A DNA stretch of 64,000 bases from Paraburkholderia sp. (GCA_004322045.1 SCRN01000043.1:62001-126000), one strand, 5' to 3'; counted from the first letter of the stretch, positions 6,282-16,921 are shown. Notes: a model not told the origin generated them from the letters alone. A program made the numbers and translations.

Positions 6282-8141
6282 ATGAATCATCCCACCTTTG
6301 GAGGCCCGGCCACAGTTGAGGCGCCCGCTTACGTCAAACATCGCGGGCTGATTGACTGGGTCCACCGCATCGCCGCCCTGACGAAGCCCGATCGTGTGAT
6401 CTGGTGCGACGGTTCGCAGGAAGAATACGATCGCCTGTGCGAACAGATGGTCCAGGCCGGCACGCTCAAGCGCCTGAACCAGGAGAAACGGCCCAACTCG
6501 TACCTTGCATGCTCGGATCCGTCCGACGTCGCTCGCGTCGAGGATCGCACGTTCATCTGTTCGGAATATAGCGACGACGCAGGCCCCACCAATAACTGGA
6601 TGGAGCCTTCGCAGATGCGCGCGACGCTCGACGGTCTTTTCGACGGGGCAATGCGGGGGCGCACGCTCTACGTCGTGCCGTTCTCGATGGGTCCGGTCGG
6701 TTCGCCCATCGCGCATATCGGCGTCGAGTTGACGGACAGTCCGTATGTGGTCGTCAACATGCGCATCATGACGCGCATGGGCCGCGCCGTGTACGACGCG
6801 CTGGGCGAGAACGGCGATTTCGTGCCGTGCGTCCATTCGGTCGGCGCGCCGCTCGCGGCCGGTCAAGCCGATGTCGCATGGCCCTGCAATCCGACCAAGT
6901 ACATCGTGCATTTCCCCGAGGCACGCGAGATTTGGAGCTTCGGTTCGGGCTATGGCGGCAATGCGCTGCTCGGCAAGAAGTGCTTCGCGCTGCGCATCGC
7001 TTCGACGATGGGACGTAAGGAAGGCTGGCTCGCCGAGCACATGCTGATCCTCACGGTCACCTCCAACGAGGGCCGCAAGTACCGTGTGGCCGCGGCGTTC
7101 CCGTCGGCCTGCGGCAAGACGAATTTCGCGATGTTGATTCCGCCACGCTCGATGGACGGCTGGTCGATTTCGACCATCGGCGACGATATCGCATGGATCA
7201 AGCCGGGCAGGGACGGACGTCTTTATGCGATCAACCCGGAGGCCGGATACTTCGGCGTCGCGCCGGGCACGAGCGAGAAGACGAACTTCAACGCGATGGC
7301 CACGCTCAAGCGCAACGTGATCTTTACGAACGTGGCGTTGACCGACGACGGCGATGTCTGGTGGGAAGGGATGACGGATACGCCGCCCGCTCATCTCATC
7401 GACTGGCAAGGCAACGATTGGACGCCCGAGATCGCCAAGGAAACGGGCCGCAAGGCCGCGCATCCGAATGCCCGCTTTACGGCGCCTGCCTCGCAATGTC
7501 CGTCGATCGATCCCGATTGGGAGAATCCGGCGGGCGTGCCGATCGACGCGTTCATCTTCGGCGGCCGGCGCTCGGGCACGGTGCCGCTCGTGACCGAGGC
7601 GCGCAATTGGGTCGAAGGCGTTTACATGGCCGCAACGATGGGCTCGGAAACGACAGCCGCCGCCGCAGGCAAGCAAGGCGTCGTGCGGCGCGACCCGTTC
7701 GCGATGTTGCCGTTCTGCGGCTACCACATGGGCGATTATTTCGACCACTGGCTGAACGTGGGCGAGCGGCTCGACGGGCTTGGCGCGAAGCTGCCCAAGA
7801 TCTTCTGCGTCAACTGGTTCCGTAAAGGGACAGATGGCAAGTTCGTGTGGCCGGGCTTCGGCGAAAACATGCGCGTGCTGCGTTGGATGATCGGGCGCAT
7901 CGAAGGGATGGCGCAAGGCGTCGAGCATGCATTTGGCGTGTCGCCGAGCTACGAGGACATCGACTGGAACGGGCTCGAGTTCACGCGCGAGCAGTTCGAG
8001 CAGGTCATCTCGGTCGACGATGCCGACTGGCGCAGCGAATTGTTGCTGCACGCCGAGTTCTTCGATTCGCTGCGGCACCGGCTGCCCGCGGCCCTGACTG
8101 CGACAAAAGTGCACATCGAAAGCCGGCTCGCCTCGGCTTGA
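6282..8141 (+). CDS. pckG: Phosphoenolpyruvate carboxykinase (GTP)
   Basis: 619 residues, full length for the GTP-dependent class. It converts oxaloacetate to phosphoenolpyruvate, the first committed step of gluconeogenesis. The GTP-class P-loop [16 protein letters not shown] is at about residues 275-290, the PEP/oxaloacetate site NNWMEP near the N-terminus, and [12 protein letters not shown] in the C-terminal half. ATG 6282 follows ACGGAGA. A strong terminator follows and the gene appears monocistronic. A LysR regulator lies downstream on the same strand; a regulatory link is possible but not shown. Confidence 0.97.
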   Translation: MNHPTFGGPATVEAPAYVKHRGLIDWVHRIAALTKPDRVIWCDGSQEEYDRLCEQMVQAGTLKRLNQEKRPNSYLACSDPSDVARVEDRTFICSEYSDDAGPTNNWMEPSQMRATLDGLFDGAMRGRTLYVVPFSMGPVGSPIAHIGVELTDSPYVVVNMRIMTRMGRAVYDALGENGDFVPCVHSVGAPLAAGQADVAWPCNPTKYIVHFPEAREIWSFGSGYGGNALLGKKCFALRIASTMGRKEGWLAEHMLILTVTSNEGRKYRVAAAFPSACGKTNFAMLIPPRSMDGWSISTIGDDIAWIKPGRDGRLYAINPEAGYFGVAPGTSEKTNFNAMATLKRNVIFTNVALTDDGDVWWEGMTDTPPAHLIDWQGNDWTPEIAKETGRKAAHPNARFTAPASQCPSIDPDWENPAGVPIDAFIFGGRRSGTVPLVTEARNWVEGVYMAATMGSETTAAAAGKQGVVRRDPFAMLPFCGYHMGDYFDHWLNVGERLDGLGAKLPKIFCVNWFRKGTDGKFVWPGFGENMRVLRWMIGRIEGMAQGVEHAFGVSPSYEDIDWNGLEFTREQFEQVISVDDADWRSELLLHAEFFDSLRHRLPAALTATKVHIESRLASA

Positions 8142-8226
8142 CGATTTGGGGGCGCGATTAGAGCCTCTGCTCGGCGCTGCCCCGCATTGCATCGCTTCAC
8201 TTCACTTCACTCTAAAGCCCAACCAG

Positions 8227-8248
8227 AACCGCCTTCGGGCGGTTTTTT
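8227..8248 (+). terminator. Rho-independent terminator of pckG
   Basis: AACCGCC, a TTCG loop and GGCGGTT form a perfect 7-bp stem followed by TTTT, about 85 bp past the pckG stop. Confidence 0.9.
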
Positions 8249-8433
8249 GCACTGGACGTACGTTCCGTCCGATTTCACCGCCCACATTCCGCAATCGTTC
8301 CGACCGCTTGTTTCTTGCTACGAAATAAAAATTGGGTGCGTGCGCAACTCTGCGCCCGTTCCAAAGTCGTAGGACAATCACGGATTGGCTCAGGAATTTT
8401 TTTCTGAGTAACAACAAGCGGCAGGAGTCGTCA

Positions 8434-9534
8434 ATGGATCATTTGCAGTCAATGCGTGTGTTCGTGAAGGTGGCGGATCTTGGCAGTTTCGCCCGCGCGG
8501 CCAGCGCGATGGACATCTCCAACGCAGTGGCTACGCGTCACGTGGCCGATCTCGAAGGCCGGCTGGGCACGCGCCTGCTCAACCGCACCACCCGCAGCCT
8601 CTCGCTGACCGAGTCGGGTCAGGTCTATCTCGAACGCGCCCGTCAAATCCTCGATGAGCTCGAAGATGTCGAGCAGATGGTCGTCGCCCGCAATCACGAG
8701 CCCGTCGGCACGCTACGAATCGTCGCACCGGTCGTCTTCGGGCTGCACAATCTCGCGCCCGTCTTGCAAACCTACACCCAGCGTTTTCCGCAAGTGGTGC
8801 CCGATCTCACGCTGGTCGATCGTAGCGTCGACCTGGTCGAGGAGGGCTTCGACGTAGGCATCGTCATCGCCCAAAAAGTGCGCAGCGCGAGCATCGTGAC
8901 GCGCCGGCTGACCACCGGCTGCATGATCGTCTGCGCCACGCCGGCCTATCTAGAAAAGCACGGCACGCCGACGCGTCCGGAGGAGCTCCTCGAGCACGCG
9001 TGCTTGAGTCTGCCCACCGAGTATTGGGGCGATGAGCGGGTCTTTACGGGGCCGGAAGGCGAGGTGCGCGTGCGGCCGTCGAACGTGATCATCGCGAACA
9101 ATACGGAGATGTTGCGGCAGTTTGCGCTGCTCGACATGGGCATCGCGATTTTGCCGAGCTATCTGATCGGCAGCGATGCGACGCGCGGCAATCTTGTGCG
9201 CGTCTTGTCGGACTACCGGCTGCCGCAGGTGGAGATCAATATCGGCTATCCGAGCCGCCGCCACTTGCCGGCCAAGGTGCGTACCTTTATCGATCACCTC
9301 GTCGAGCATTTCAGCCAAACGCCGAACGGGACGCTTGGCGAGCTATGGCTCAAGGACGCGACGGCTTCGCGCAGGTCGGCACCGCCCGTGGAGCCGACGT
9401 TGGAGCCGGCCGAAGCGGCTGACGATGAAGCGTTCGAAGTCGAAACCGAAGCATTCGGTGGCCGACACGATGGGCCGTCGCGCAAGATGGCGCGACCGCC
9501 GCGCGGACGCGTCAGCACACCGTCGCCGCTTTGA
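8434..9534 (+). CDS. LysR-family transcriptional regulator with C-terminal extension
   Basis: 366 residues from ATG 8434, with GCAGGAG upstream. The winged-helix domain is MDHLQSMRVFVKVADLGSFA, then the recognition helix around SNAVATRHVADLEGRLGTRL. The effector-binding domain follows (PVGTLRIVAPVVFGLHNLAP). Typical LysR proteins have about 300 residues. Here about 57 extra residues follow KVRTFIDHLVEHF, rich in Pro, Glu/Asp, Ser and Arg, which look disordered. A terminator follows. The target genes are not evident. It is not divergent to any neighbour, so it may act elsewhere. Confidence 0.9.
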   Translation: MDHLQSMRVFVKVADLGSFARAASAMDISNAVATRHVADLEGRLGTRLLNRTTRSLSLTESGQVYLERARQILDELEDVEQMVVARNHEPVGTLRIVAPVVFGLHNLAPVLQTYTQRFPQVVPDLTLVDRSVDLVEEGFDVGIVIAQKVRSASIVTRRLTTGCMIVCATPAYLEKHGTPTRPEELLEHACLSLPTEYWGDERVFTGPEGEVRVRPSNVIIANNTEMLRQFALLDMGIAILPSYLIGSDATRGNLVRVLSDYRLPQVEINIGYPSRRHLPAKVRTFIDHLVEHFSQTPNGTLGELWLKDATASRRSAPPVEPTLEPAEAADDEAFEVETEAFGGRHDGPSRKMARPPRGRVSTPSPL

Positions 9535-9537
9535 CAT

Positions 9538-9566
9538 AGCGCCGCTCAAGGGCGGCGCTCGTTTTT
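9538..9566 (+). terminator. Rho-independent terminator of the LysR gene
   Basis: AGCGCCGC/GCGGCGCT form an 8-bp perfect stem with a 6-base loop, then CGTTTTT. It starts four bases after the LysR stop and lies between the convergent LysR and topB genes. Confidence 0.85.
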
Positions 9567-9614
9567 ATCCTCCCTCGCGCCGCCGTGGCGTGCGCGAGGC
9601 TTGGCCTCTGCTCG

Positions 9615-12269
9615 TTAGGCGTTGACCTTTCTGGCTGCCGCTCGCTTGGCCGGCGCCTTGGCAGGGGCGCTCTTCGCGGCACTCTTCGCCGCCGTCTTGG
9701 CTGCGGCCTTCTTCGCCGGAGCGGTGGTGGCCGCCTCGTCTGCTCCGTCGGCCGGCGCGTTGCCCGCGGCGGCCGCACGTGCCGCCGTCTTGGCGGCCGT
9801 CTTGGCCGAAGGCTCCTTCTTCTCGAATTCGAAGCCGATCTTGCCGTCGCTTTGCTTGACGAGATACGCCTTGAAGTTGCGGCCCGTTCGCGACGACTTG
9901 AAGCCCGTCAGCAAATCGGTGCGCCCTTCGCCCAACAACTTGCCCATCTGCTCGCGCGCGATCTCCTGTTGCAAGATGACCTTGCCCGAGCGGAAATCGC
10001 AAGTCTTCGGGTTGGCGACCGAGTTTTCACACACGTAGCTCATGCCGTGCTCGAACACCCGCGCGTGACACTTCGGGCACGCGCCGACGCTTTCCTGCTC
10101 GGAAAAATCGGGCGCCTCGCCATCTTCGCCGCCCTGGTCCTGGCCGAAGTCGAACTCGAGCTTGTAGTTCTTCGTTTCGTCGTCGAACGTGAGCTTGAGA
10201 ATGGCCGAGAAGGGCCGGCCCATCTTGCTGCGAAAGCCCGACAGCGGCCCGATTTGCTTCTCGCTGAGCAGCGTTTCCACTTCATCGACTTCGAACTGGC
10301 GGCTGCCTGGAATCTTGGAGATGGAGAACTCGCACTGCGTGCAAGCGAAGCGCCGGTAATTCTCTTTGACCTGGCCGCCGCAGTTCGGGCACGGCGTGGC
10401 GAGGGTCGCGTAGTCGCCGGGGATCGTGTCGGAATCGTATTCCTTCGCGCGCTTGACGATCGTTTGCGTCATGCGGGCGATTTCCTGCATGAACGCGTCG
10501 CGCGCGAGCTTGCCGCGCTCCATTTGCGCAAGCTTGTATTCCCATTCGCCGGTGAGCTCCGGCGCCGTCAATTCTTTGACGCCCAGGCCGCGCAAAAGCG
10601 TCATCAACTGGAACGCCTTCGCGGTCGGAATCAACTCGCGGCCTTCGCGCACGAGGTATTTCTCGCCGAGCAACCCTTCGATGATGGCCGCGCGTGTGGC
10701 CGGTGTGCCCAGGCCCTTGGCGGCCATCGCCTCGCGCAGTTCGTCGTCCTCGACGAGCTTGCCCGCGCCTTCCATCGCGGAGAGCAGCGTCGCTTCGTTA
10801 TAGCGTGCGGGCGGCTTGGTCGTCAGGCCATGTGCGGCGATCTCGTCGGTCTTGACCTTTTCGTCCTTCTGCACCGGCACGAGATTGGCATCCTCGCCGC
10901 TCGACTCGCGACCGTAGATCTGCAGCCAGCCCGGTTCGACCAGCACCTTGCCTTCGGTCTTGAAGTGATGCCCGACCACTTCGGTGATGCGGGTCGTAAT
11001 GCGGTACTCGGCGGCCGGGAAAAACACCGCGAGAAAGCGTTTGACGACGAGGTCGTACAGTTTCTGCTCCGGCTCCGAGAGCGCTTTCGGAGCCAGCAGC
11101 GTCGGGATGATAGCGAAGTGATCGCTGATCTTCGAATTGTCGAAGATGCGCTTGTTCGGCTTGACCCAGCTCTTGTCGAGCACCTGCTTTGCGAACGGCA
11201 GGTAGTTGTTGCTCTCCTTGAGCATTTCGAGCGTGCTCTTGACCGTGTCGATATAGTCCTCGGGCAGCGCGCGCGCATCGGTACGCGGGTAGGTGAGGAC
11301 TTTGTGCTTCTCGTAGAGCGCCTGGGCGAGCCCCAAAGTGTTCTTGGCCGAGAAGCCGAAGCGGCCGTTCGCCTCGCGCTGCAAGCTCGTCAGGTCGAAC
11401 AGCGCCGGCGACAGTTGCGTCGACGGTTTCGATTCCTCAGAGACGGTGCCGATCTGATCGCGGCAAGCGGCCACCACCGTTTCGGCCGCAGGCAAGCTCC
11501 AGAGGCGCGAATCGCGCTTTTCCGGATCGAATTCGTCGCGTTTGAACTTCGGGTCGAACCAGCGGCCCTCGTAGAAGCCGCCCGCGCAGACGAACTGCGC
11601 ACGCACTTCCCAATAGTCACGCGGCACGAAGTGCCGAATCTTCTCTTCGCGCTCGACCACGATCGACAGCGTCGGCGTTTGCACACGCCCGACCGTGGTC
11701 AGGAAGAAGCCGCCGCCCTTGCTGTTGAAGGCGGTCATCGCGCGGGTGCCGTTGATGCCGACGAGCCAGTCGGCCTCGGAACGGCAGCGCGCGGCATCGG
11801 CGAGCGGTTGCATGTCGGCGTCGCTGCGCAGATGCGCGAAGCCGTCGCGGATCGCGGCCGGCGTCATCGATTGCAGCCAGAGACGCTGAACCGGCTTCTT
11901 GACGTTCGCATGCTGCGCGATGAGCCGGAAGATGAGCTCGCCCTCGCGCCCCGCGTCGCAGGCGTTGATCAGACGTTCGACATCCTTGCGTTTGATCAGC
12001 TTGTTCAACACCTTCAGCCGCGACTCGCTTTTCGCGATGGGGCTGAGGTCGAAGTGCGGCGGGATGACGGGCAGATGCGCGAAGCTCCATTTGCCGCGCT
12101 TCACTTCATATTCTTCGGGGGCGGCGATCTCGAGCAGATGGCCGACCGCGGAAGAGAGGACGTATTCGTCGCTCTCGTAGTACTCGTCATGTTTGGTGAA
12201 GCCGCCGAGGGCGCGGGCGATATCGTTCGCGACCGAGGGCTTCTCCGCAATGATCAGTGCTTTGGACAT
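9615..12269 (-). CDS. topB: DNA topoisomerase III
   Basis: 884 residues of a type IA topoisomerase. The TOPRIM start is MSKALIIAEKPSVANDIARA with DAGREGELIFRLI. The active-site tyrosine is in VLTYPRTDARALPEDY at about residue 335. Two cysteine clusters follow: CPNCGGQVKENYRRFACTQC, and CPKCHARVFEHGMSYVCENS plus a later Cys. The last 65 or so residues are an Ala/Lys-rich tail (repeated AAKTAAKSAAK patterns), resembling histone-H1-like basic tails common in Burkholderiaceae. It relaxes and decatenates single-stranded-region DNA. The gene is convergent with the LysR gene and 240 bp from the thioredoxin-like gene upstream. Confidence 0.95.
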   Translation of the reverse strand: MSKALIIAEKPSVANDIARALGGFTKHDEYYESDEYVLSSAVGHLLEIAAPEEYEVKRGKWSFAHLPVIPPHFDLSPIAKSESRLKVLNKLIKRKDVERLINACDAGREGELIFRLIAQHANVKKPVQRLWLQSMTPAAIRDGFAHLRSDADMQPLADAARCRSEADWLVGINGTRAMTAFNSKGGGFFLTTVGRVQTPTLSIVVEREEKIRHFVPRDYWEVRAQFVCAGGFYEGRWFDPKFKRDEFDPEKRDSRLWSLPAAETVVAACRDQIGTVSEESKPSTQLSPALFDLTSLQREANGRFGFSAKNTLGLAQALYEKHKVLTYPRTDARALPEDYIDTVKSTLEMLKESNNYLPFAKQVLDKSWVKPNKRIFDNSKISDHFAIIPTLLAPKALSEPEQKLYDLVVKRFLAVFFPAAEYRITTRITEVVGHHFKTEGKVLVEPGWLQIYGRESSGEDANLVPVQKDEKVKTDEIAAHGLTTKPPARYNEATLLSAMEGAGKLVEDDELREAMAAKGLGTPATRAAIIEGLLGEKYLVREGRELIPTAKAFQLMTLLRGLGVKELTAPELTGEWEYKLAQMERGKLARDAFMQEIARMTQTIVKRAKEYDSDTIPGDYATLATPCPNCGGQVKENYRRFACTQCEFSISKIPGSRQFEVDEVETLLSEKQIGPLSGFRSKMGRPFSAILKLTFDDETKNYKLEFDFGQDQGGEDGEAPDFSEQESVGACPKCHARVFEHGMSYVCENSVANPKTCDFRSGKVILQQEIAREQMGKLLGEGRTDLLTGFKSSRTGRNFKAYLVKQSDGKIGFEFEKKEPSAKTAAKTAARAAAAGNAPADGADEAATTAPAKKAAAKTAAKSAAKSAPAKAPAKRAAARKVNA

Positions 12270-12511
12270 GACAGGATTAGTTTAGTGACCGGGGTCCGAT
12301 CCCGGATTGTGTTTCCTTCAACGACCGCTTTATAGCACACGGCGCGAAAGCGGCGTCCGGTTCCCCCGAAAAAGCATTGGGCATGGCGGTATGTGTCGGC
12401 TCCCGGAGCGCTCTTGCGGCTAAACCGTCGAGGGCGGCGAGCCGGCGTGCTTCCGCCGCATGGATCGTGCCGCGGCGGGCCTGTCCTGCCGCGTCGAGCG
12501 CCAGGGACGGA

Positions 12512-12889
12512 TCAGGCCGTTGCAAGGGCGGGGCGAACCTTCGGCGCGCCCACAGCCTCGGGCAGCGCGGTCAGGTCGGACAGCAATCGGTCGGCGATGG
12601 CTCGGTGCGGCAAGACGGTGCCGAAGAAGCGCGTCGTGACGTCGTCTTCAATCAATAGCGTCGGAAAATTTTCCACGTCCAGATCGTCGAAGCGATCGGC
12701 GTGCGTTTCGATATCGATCCAAACGAAGCACATCTCGGGGTGCGCATCGGCCAGCGCATCGAACGTGGCGCGGTAGTCGCGGCAGGTGCCGCACCATTGC
12801 GCGCAAAGGCAGGCGACGAGCAGCGTGTTCGGCTCGTTGAGGCGCTCGGCGACCCGGTCAGCGTCGGTATCGAGGTTCAGCGCGGGCAT
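12512..12889 (-). CDS. Thioredoxin-family protein
   Basis: 125 residues with the redox motif CAQWCGTCRDYRATFDALAD at about residues 29-48 (WCGTC instead of WCGPC) and the cis-proline in VENFPTLLI. No signal peptide is visible, so it should be a cytosolic thiol-disulfide protein. The replacement of the motif proline by threonine predicts a redox potential different from thioredoxin 1. AAAGGAA lies before the ATG. It lies between topB and dprA on the same strand, but spacing suggests separate transcription from topB. Confidence 0.85.
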   Translation of the reverse strand: MPALNLDTDADRVAERLNEPNTLLVACLCAQWCGTCRDYRATFDALADAHPEMCFVWIDIETHADRFDDLDVENFPTLLIEDDVTTRFFGTVLPHRAIADRLLSDLTALPEAVGAPKVRPALATA

Positions 12890-12946
12890 GATGCATTCCT
12901 TTCTTTCTATCCCCGGTATTTTTATCCCGGTAGCGATTCGGCGACT

Positions 12947-14368
12947 TTAGCACGGCGGATTCGGCGCTCGTTCGGGGGCACGGCGTACGTGCCGTACGTA
13001 ACGGCCGCCCGGCAAGACAGTTAAATGCCCGCGCAGCTCTAGCTCCAGGAGCGCGCCCTGGAGGGCCGCGCTGCTCATTTCGGTGCGGACGGCCAACATT
13101 TCAAGCGCTGTAGGCGCATGTCCGAGCGCCTCCAGCACTTTCGCGGCGGCGGGCGACAGCTCGAGCGGCATGGATTGGCTCGGCGGGTTCGATGGATGAA
13201 TTCGACCGGATTGATCAAACTGATCGGTCTCGTCAGGTCGATGGTGCGCCGCGGCCGGCAGGCCGTCGAACAGCGGTAGCGCGGTGGGGACGTGCCGTGG
13301 CCGACTAGGCGCGCGCCGCCGCTTGGCCCGCTGCGGGCTGTGGTCATACGGTTCCGGGCTGTTGTCATCCCTGGGCCCTTCCTGCCCACGGCTCGCAGCC
13401 GAGCCGCAGGCAGCAGGCTCGGTCGCCTCTGATCGCGGCCGCCGTGCCTGCGGTGCAATCGATGGCCGGCCGAGAGCCGGGCACAGTTCGTCGAGCACGT
13501 CTTGGGCGGACTCGGTCAGCTTCGCGCCTTCCTTGATGAGCTGGTGGCACCCGCGCGAGAGCGGCGCGTGGATCGACCCTGGGATGGCAAACACCTCCCG
13601 CCCCATTTCGTTGGCCAGTCGGGCGGTGATGAGCGAGCCCGAGCGCTGGGCCGCTTCGACCACCAGCACGCCGTGGCTCAAGCCCGCGATCAGCCGGTTG
13701 CGTTGCGGAAAGTGCGCGGGTTTGGCCGGTGTGCCGAGCGGCCATTCCGAGACGATGGCGCCGCGCTCGATGATCGCGCGCGCCAGGGCGCCGTGCTGAG
13801 CGGGGTAGACGAGATCGGCGCCCGTGCCGACCACGGCGACGGTGCAGCCACCGGCCGCCAACGCCCCGCGGTGCGCGGCGGCGTCGATGCCCAGTGCGAG
13901 CCCGGAGACGATGACGAGCCCCGATGCCGCGAGCTCGCGCGCGAAGCGTCCGGCATCGTCGGCGCCCTGCGCGGTGGCGTTGCGGCTCCCGACGATCGCG
14001 AGGCCCCGCGCGTGCAGCCATTGCAGCGCGCCCCTCACATAGAGCAGGGGCGGCGGATCGTGCATGGTCAGCAGCGCGGGCGGGTAGGCGGGATCGTCGA
14101 GCGCGACGAGCGCGTGACCGGGCGCGGCGCACCAAGCGCGCGTGCGTTCGAGACGCGCGGCGACATCCTCGCGCGCAGCCGCCGCTACGGCGTGGGCGGC
14201 ATGCGTGCCGGCCCTTTCGGCCAGCGCGCAAAACGGCTGCGCGATCAGCGTTTGCGCGTCGCCATACGCGCCCAGCAGCTCGCGCAAAAGCGCGGGCGGT
14301 AAGCCGCGCACCGAGCACAACGCGAGCCAGGCGCTCAACTGGGCCGGTGTTAGCGGTCGCGGCTGCAT
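12947..14368 (-). CDS. dprA: DNA-processing protein DprA (Smf)
   Basis: 473 residues from ATG 14368 (MQPRPLTPAQLSAWLALCSV). The Rossmann-like DprA core has IVGSRNATAQGADDAGRFA and SGLALGIDAAAHRGALAAGG. The C-terminal winged helix is KVLEALGHAPTALEML to the end, after a Pro/Arg/Ser-rich linker at about residues 300-400. DprA protects incoming single-stranded DNA and loads RecA in natural transformation. An in-frame start further upstream at 14488 is less likely because it would add 40 atypical residues. It is divergent from def, the arrangement usual in proteobacteria. Confidence 0.93.
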   Translation of the reverse strand: MQPRPLTPAQLSAWLALCSVRGLPPALLRELLGAYGDAQTLIAQPFCALAERAGTHAAHAVAAAAREDVAARLERTRAWCAAPGHALVALDDPAYPPALLTMHDPPPLLYVRGALQWLHARGLAIVGSRNATAQGADDAGRFARELAASGLVIVSGLALGIDAAAHRGALAAGGCTVAVVGTGADLVYPAQHGALARAIIERGAIVSEWPLGTPAKPAHFPQRNRLIAGLSHGVLVVEAAQRSGSLITARLANEMGREVFAIPGSIHAPLSRGCHQLIKEGAKLTESAQDVLDELCPALGRPSIAPQARRPRSEATEPAACGSAASRGQEGPRDDNSPEPYDHSPQRAKRRRAPSRPRHVPTALPLFDGLPAAAHHRPDETDQFDQSGRIHPSNPPSQSMPLELSPAAAKVLEALGHAPTALEMLAVRTEMSSAALQGALLELELRGHLTVLPGGRYVRHVRRAPERAPNPPC

Positions 14369-14610
14369 AGCGCCTCGACTTTGCACGAGCGCCTGCGCAG
14401 TCTCGTGCGTCGTGATAAGATTTTCACCATCCGAAATACTCCGACGTTGCCGGCACGCCTGGCTGCAGCCGCTCCGAGCGGCGCCCAAAGCGTGCGTGGT
14501 TCGGCGTTATCTTCGGGGTCTGCCGAGGACGGCGCCAGCCGGCCGGACGGCCTACCGAATCGTCGATCCTCAACGCGCGCCGCGGCTGCGTCGCCACCAC
14601 TTTTGACACC

Positions 14611-15114
14611 ATGGCTTTACTGAGCATCCTCAACTATCCCGATAAGCGGCTTCATAAAATCGCGAAACCGGTCGAAAAAGTCGACGAGCGTATCCGCAAG
14701 CTCGTCGCCGATATGGCGGAAACGATGTACGCTGCGCCGGGCGTGGGCTTGGCCGCGACGCAGGTCGACGTGCACGAGCGTGTGATCGTCATCGATGTCT
14801 CGGAGTCGCACAATCAACTTCGCGCCTTCATCAATCCGGAAATCGTCTGGTCGAGCGACGAGCGCAAGATCAACGAGGAGGGCTGCTTGTCCGTGCCGGG
14901 CATCTACGACAGCGTCGAGCGCGCCGAACGCGTGCGCGTGCGGGCGCTGAACGAGAAGGGCGAACCATTCGAGCTCGAATGCGAAGGGCTGTTGGCCGTC
15001 TGCGTTCAGCACGAAATGGATCATTTGATGGGCCGCGTCTTCGTCGAGTACTTGTCGCCGCTCAAGCAGACGCGCATCAAAACGAAGATGAAGAAACTCG
15101 CGCACGCGATGTGA
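14611..15114 (+). CDS. def: Peptide deformylase
   Basis: 167 residues with all three signature motifs: [20 protein letters not shown] (metal-ligand Cys) and [12 protein letters not shown] (metal-ligand histidines and catalytic Glu). It removes the N-terminal formyl group from nascent proteins. It forms a unit with fmt 43 bp downstream, the enzyme that adds the formyl group to initiator tRNA. The start ATG gives [15 protein letters not shown], the standard family amino end. Confidence 0.97.
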   Translation: MALLSILNYPDKRLHKIAKPVEKVDERIRKLVADMAETMYAAPGVGLAATQVDVHERVIVIDVSESHNQLRAFINPEIVWSSDERKINEEGCLSVPGIYDSVERAERVRVRALNEKGEPFELECEGLLAVCVQHEMDHLMGRVFVEYLSPLKQTRIKTKMKKLAHAM

Positions 15115-15157
15115 TGCGTTCTCCGACTGGCCGTTTTCCGCCGTTCTCGCTCATTCC

Positions 15158-16159
15158 ATGACCCACACACTGCGCGTCGTCTTCGCCGGCACGCCCGAAT
15201 TTGCGGCGGCAGCGCTCGCCGCCATCCACCGAGCCGGCTTTCCCGTCCCGCTCGTGTTGACACAGCCGGACCGGCCGGCCGGTCGCGGCATGAAGCTGCA
15301 GGCAAGCGCCGTCAAACGGTACGCGCTCGAACACGGGCTTTGCGTCGCCCAGCCGCCGTCGCTGCGCCGCACGGGCAAATTTCCGGCTGAAGCCGCGCAA
15401 GCGATCGATCAGTTGCGCGCCACGCCCCATGACGTGATGGTCGTGGCGGCCTATGGCTTATTGCTGCCGCAAGAGGTGCTCGACATCGCACCGCACGGGT
15501 GCATCAACATCCATGCGTCGCTGTTGCCGCGCTGGCGCGGCGCGGCGCCGATTCACCGAGCGCTCGAAGCCGGCGACGCGCAGACGGGCATCACCTTGAT
15601 GCAAATGGACGCGGGGCTCGATACCGGCGCGATGATCGAGGTCGCGCGCACGCCCATCGATGCGCACGACACGACGGCCACACTGCACGACAAACTCGCG
15701 TCGCAAGGGGCGGGGCTCATTGTCGATGCGCTCACCGTCCTCGAACGCACGGGCAGTTTGCCCGCGACGCCGCAGCCGGCGGAGGGGGCGACCTACGCGG
15801 AGAAGATCGGCAAGCACGAAGCGGCGCTGGACTGGCGCCGCAGCGCCGTGGCGCTCGCCCGGCAGGTGCGCGCGTTCGATCCGTTTCCGGGCGGCGTTGC
15901 CACTCTCGAGGACGGCACGGCATTGAAAGTGTGGGCGGCCGAGCCCGTCGAAGCGGCGGCGGCGAACGAAGCCACCCAGGCCGAGCCGGGCACGATCGTC
16001 CACGTCTCGCCGGAAGGCGTCGTCGTTGCCTGCGGTGAAGGGGCGCTGCGCTTGACGCAACTGCAAAAGCCGGGCGGCAAGCGCTTGCCCGTCCGCGAAT
16101 TCTTGGCTGGTGCCGCCTTGGTGCCGGGCCAACGGCTCCGACTGCCCGAGGCGGCCTGA
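15158..16159 (+). CDS. fmt: Methionyl-tRNA formyltransferase
   Basis: 333 residues. The N-terminal formyl-transfer domain starts with [18 protein letters not shown] and has the formyl-tetrahydrofolate motif [20 protein letters not shown] at about residue 113. The smaller C-terminal tRNA-binding domain ends [16 protein letters not shown]. It formylates Met-tRNAfMet for translation initiation. Order def-fmt is conserved, and lysE-type, htpX and rsmB genes follow on the same strand. Confidence 0.97.
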   Translation: MTHTLRVVFAGTPEFAAAALAAIHRAGFPVPLVLTQPDRPAGRGMKLQASAVKRYALEHGLCVAQPPSLRRTGKFPAEAAQAIDQLRATPHDVMVVAAYGLLLPQEVLDIAPHGCINIHASLLPRWRGAAPIHRALEAGDAQTGITLMQMDAGLDTGAMIEVARTPIDAHDTTATLHDKLASQGAGLIVDALTVLERTGSLPATPQPAEGATYAEKIGKHEAALDWRRSAVALARQVRAFDPFPGGVATLEDGTALKVWAAEPVEAAAANEATQAEPGTIVHVSPEGVVVACGEGALRLTQLQKPGGKRLPVREFLAGAALVPGQRLRLPEAA

Positions 16160-16270
16160 AGTCGGGCCGACCGCGCGCGGCTTAGCCGAATAGACGATAG
16201 ACGAATGCACATCCCCGGCGCTCCATGCGAACATGGAGGGTCGATGCACTTGGCATAGGAGCCCTCCAGC

Positions 16271-16921
16271 ATGTTCGGCATTGTCCATTTTCCATTCTTC
16301 GTCGCCGCCGTCTTTCTGCTCATGGTGACGCCAGGCCCCGACACGGCGTACATCGTGGGCCGCAGCGTCGCGCAGGGTCGAGGCGCGGGGCTGATGTCGG
16401 CGCTTGGAATCTGCACGGGCTGCTGCGTCCATACGATCGCCTGCGCGTTCGGTTTGACGGCGGTGCTGGCCGCGTCCGCCACGGCTTTCACGGTTATCAA
16501 GTTCGCCGGCGCCCTCTATTTGATCTACCTCGGTGTGCGGCTCGCTTTCTCGTCCGCGGGCAAAGCGCAGGAGGCACGAAGCGACGCGGCGCAGGACGCC
16601 GCGCTAGCGGCCAAGTCCCTTCGGCAGCTTTTCCTGCAAGGCTTTTGGACCAACGTGCTCAATCCGAAGGTCGTGCTTTTCTTCGTTTCGTTTTTTCCGC
16701 AGTTCGTGTCGAGCGAGACCGAACACAAGGCGCTTGCTTTTCTCACGCTGGGCGGGGTTTTCATCGCGATGAGCGTCGTATGGTGTTTGTTCCTCGTGTG
16801 GGTGGCGAGCGGCGTGACGCGCCGCTTGGGCGGCAAGCCCGGCGTGAAGAAATGGCTCGATCGCGTGGTCGGAAGCGCCTTCGTCGGTTTGGGGCTCAAA
16901 CTGGCGACGGCCACGCGCTAA
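16271..16921 (+). CDS. LysE-family translocator
   Basis: 216 residues with about six membrane helices. The amino end has LMVTPGPDTAYIVGRSVAQG, the hallmark TPGPD of LysE/RhtB exporters. KFAGALYLIYLGVRLAFSS and FLQGFWTNVLNPKVVLFF are further family segments. It is an inner-membrane exporter for amino acids or related small molecules; the substrate is unknown. AGGAG lies about 10 bases before ATG 16271. Confidence 0.9.
   Translation: MFGIVHFPFFVAAVFLLMVTPGPDTAYIVGRSVAQGRGAGLMSALGICTGCCVHTIACAFGLTAVLAASATAFTVIKFAGALYLIYLGVRLAFSSAGKAQEARSDAAQDAALAAKSLRQLFLQGFWTNVLNPKVVLFFVSFFPQFVSSETEHKALAFLTLGGVFIAMSVVWCLFLVWVASGVTRRLGGKPGVKKWLDRVVGSAFVGLGLKLATATR

Noticed and set aside
6261-8192. A 643-codon open frame antisense to pckG
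   Set aside because: It is the reverse-strand shadow of a full-length PEP carboxykinase. The translation is Arg/Ala/His-rich with no family pattern, as expected in high-GC DNA.
9585-12335. A 916-codon open frame antisense to topB
   Set aside because: It mirrors topB exactly in extent and has no recognisable domain or ribosome site. topB has all type IA topoisomerase motifs.
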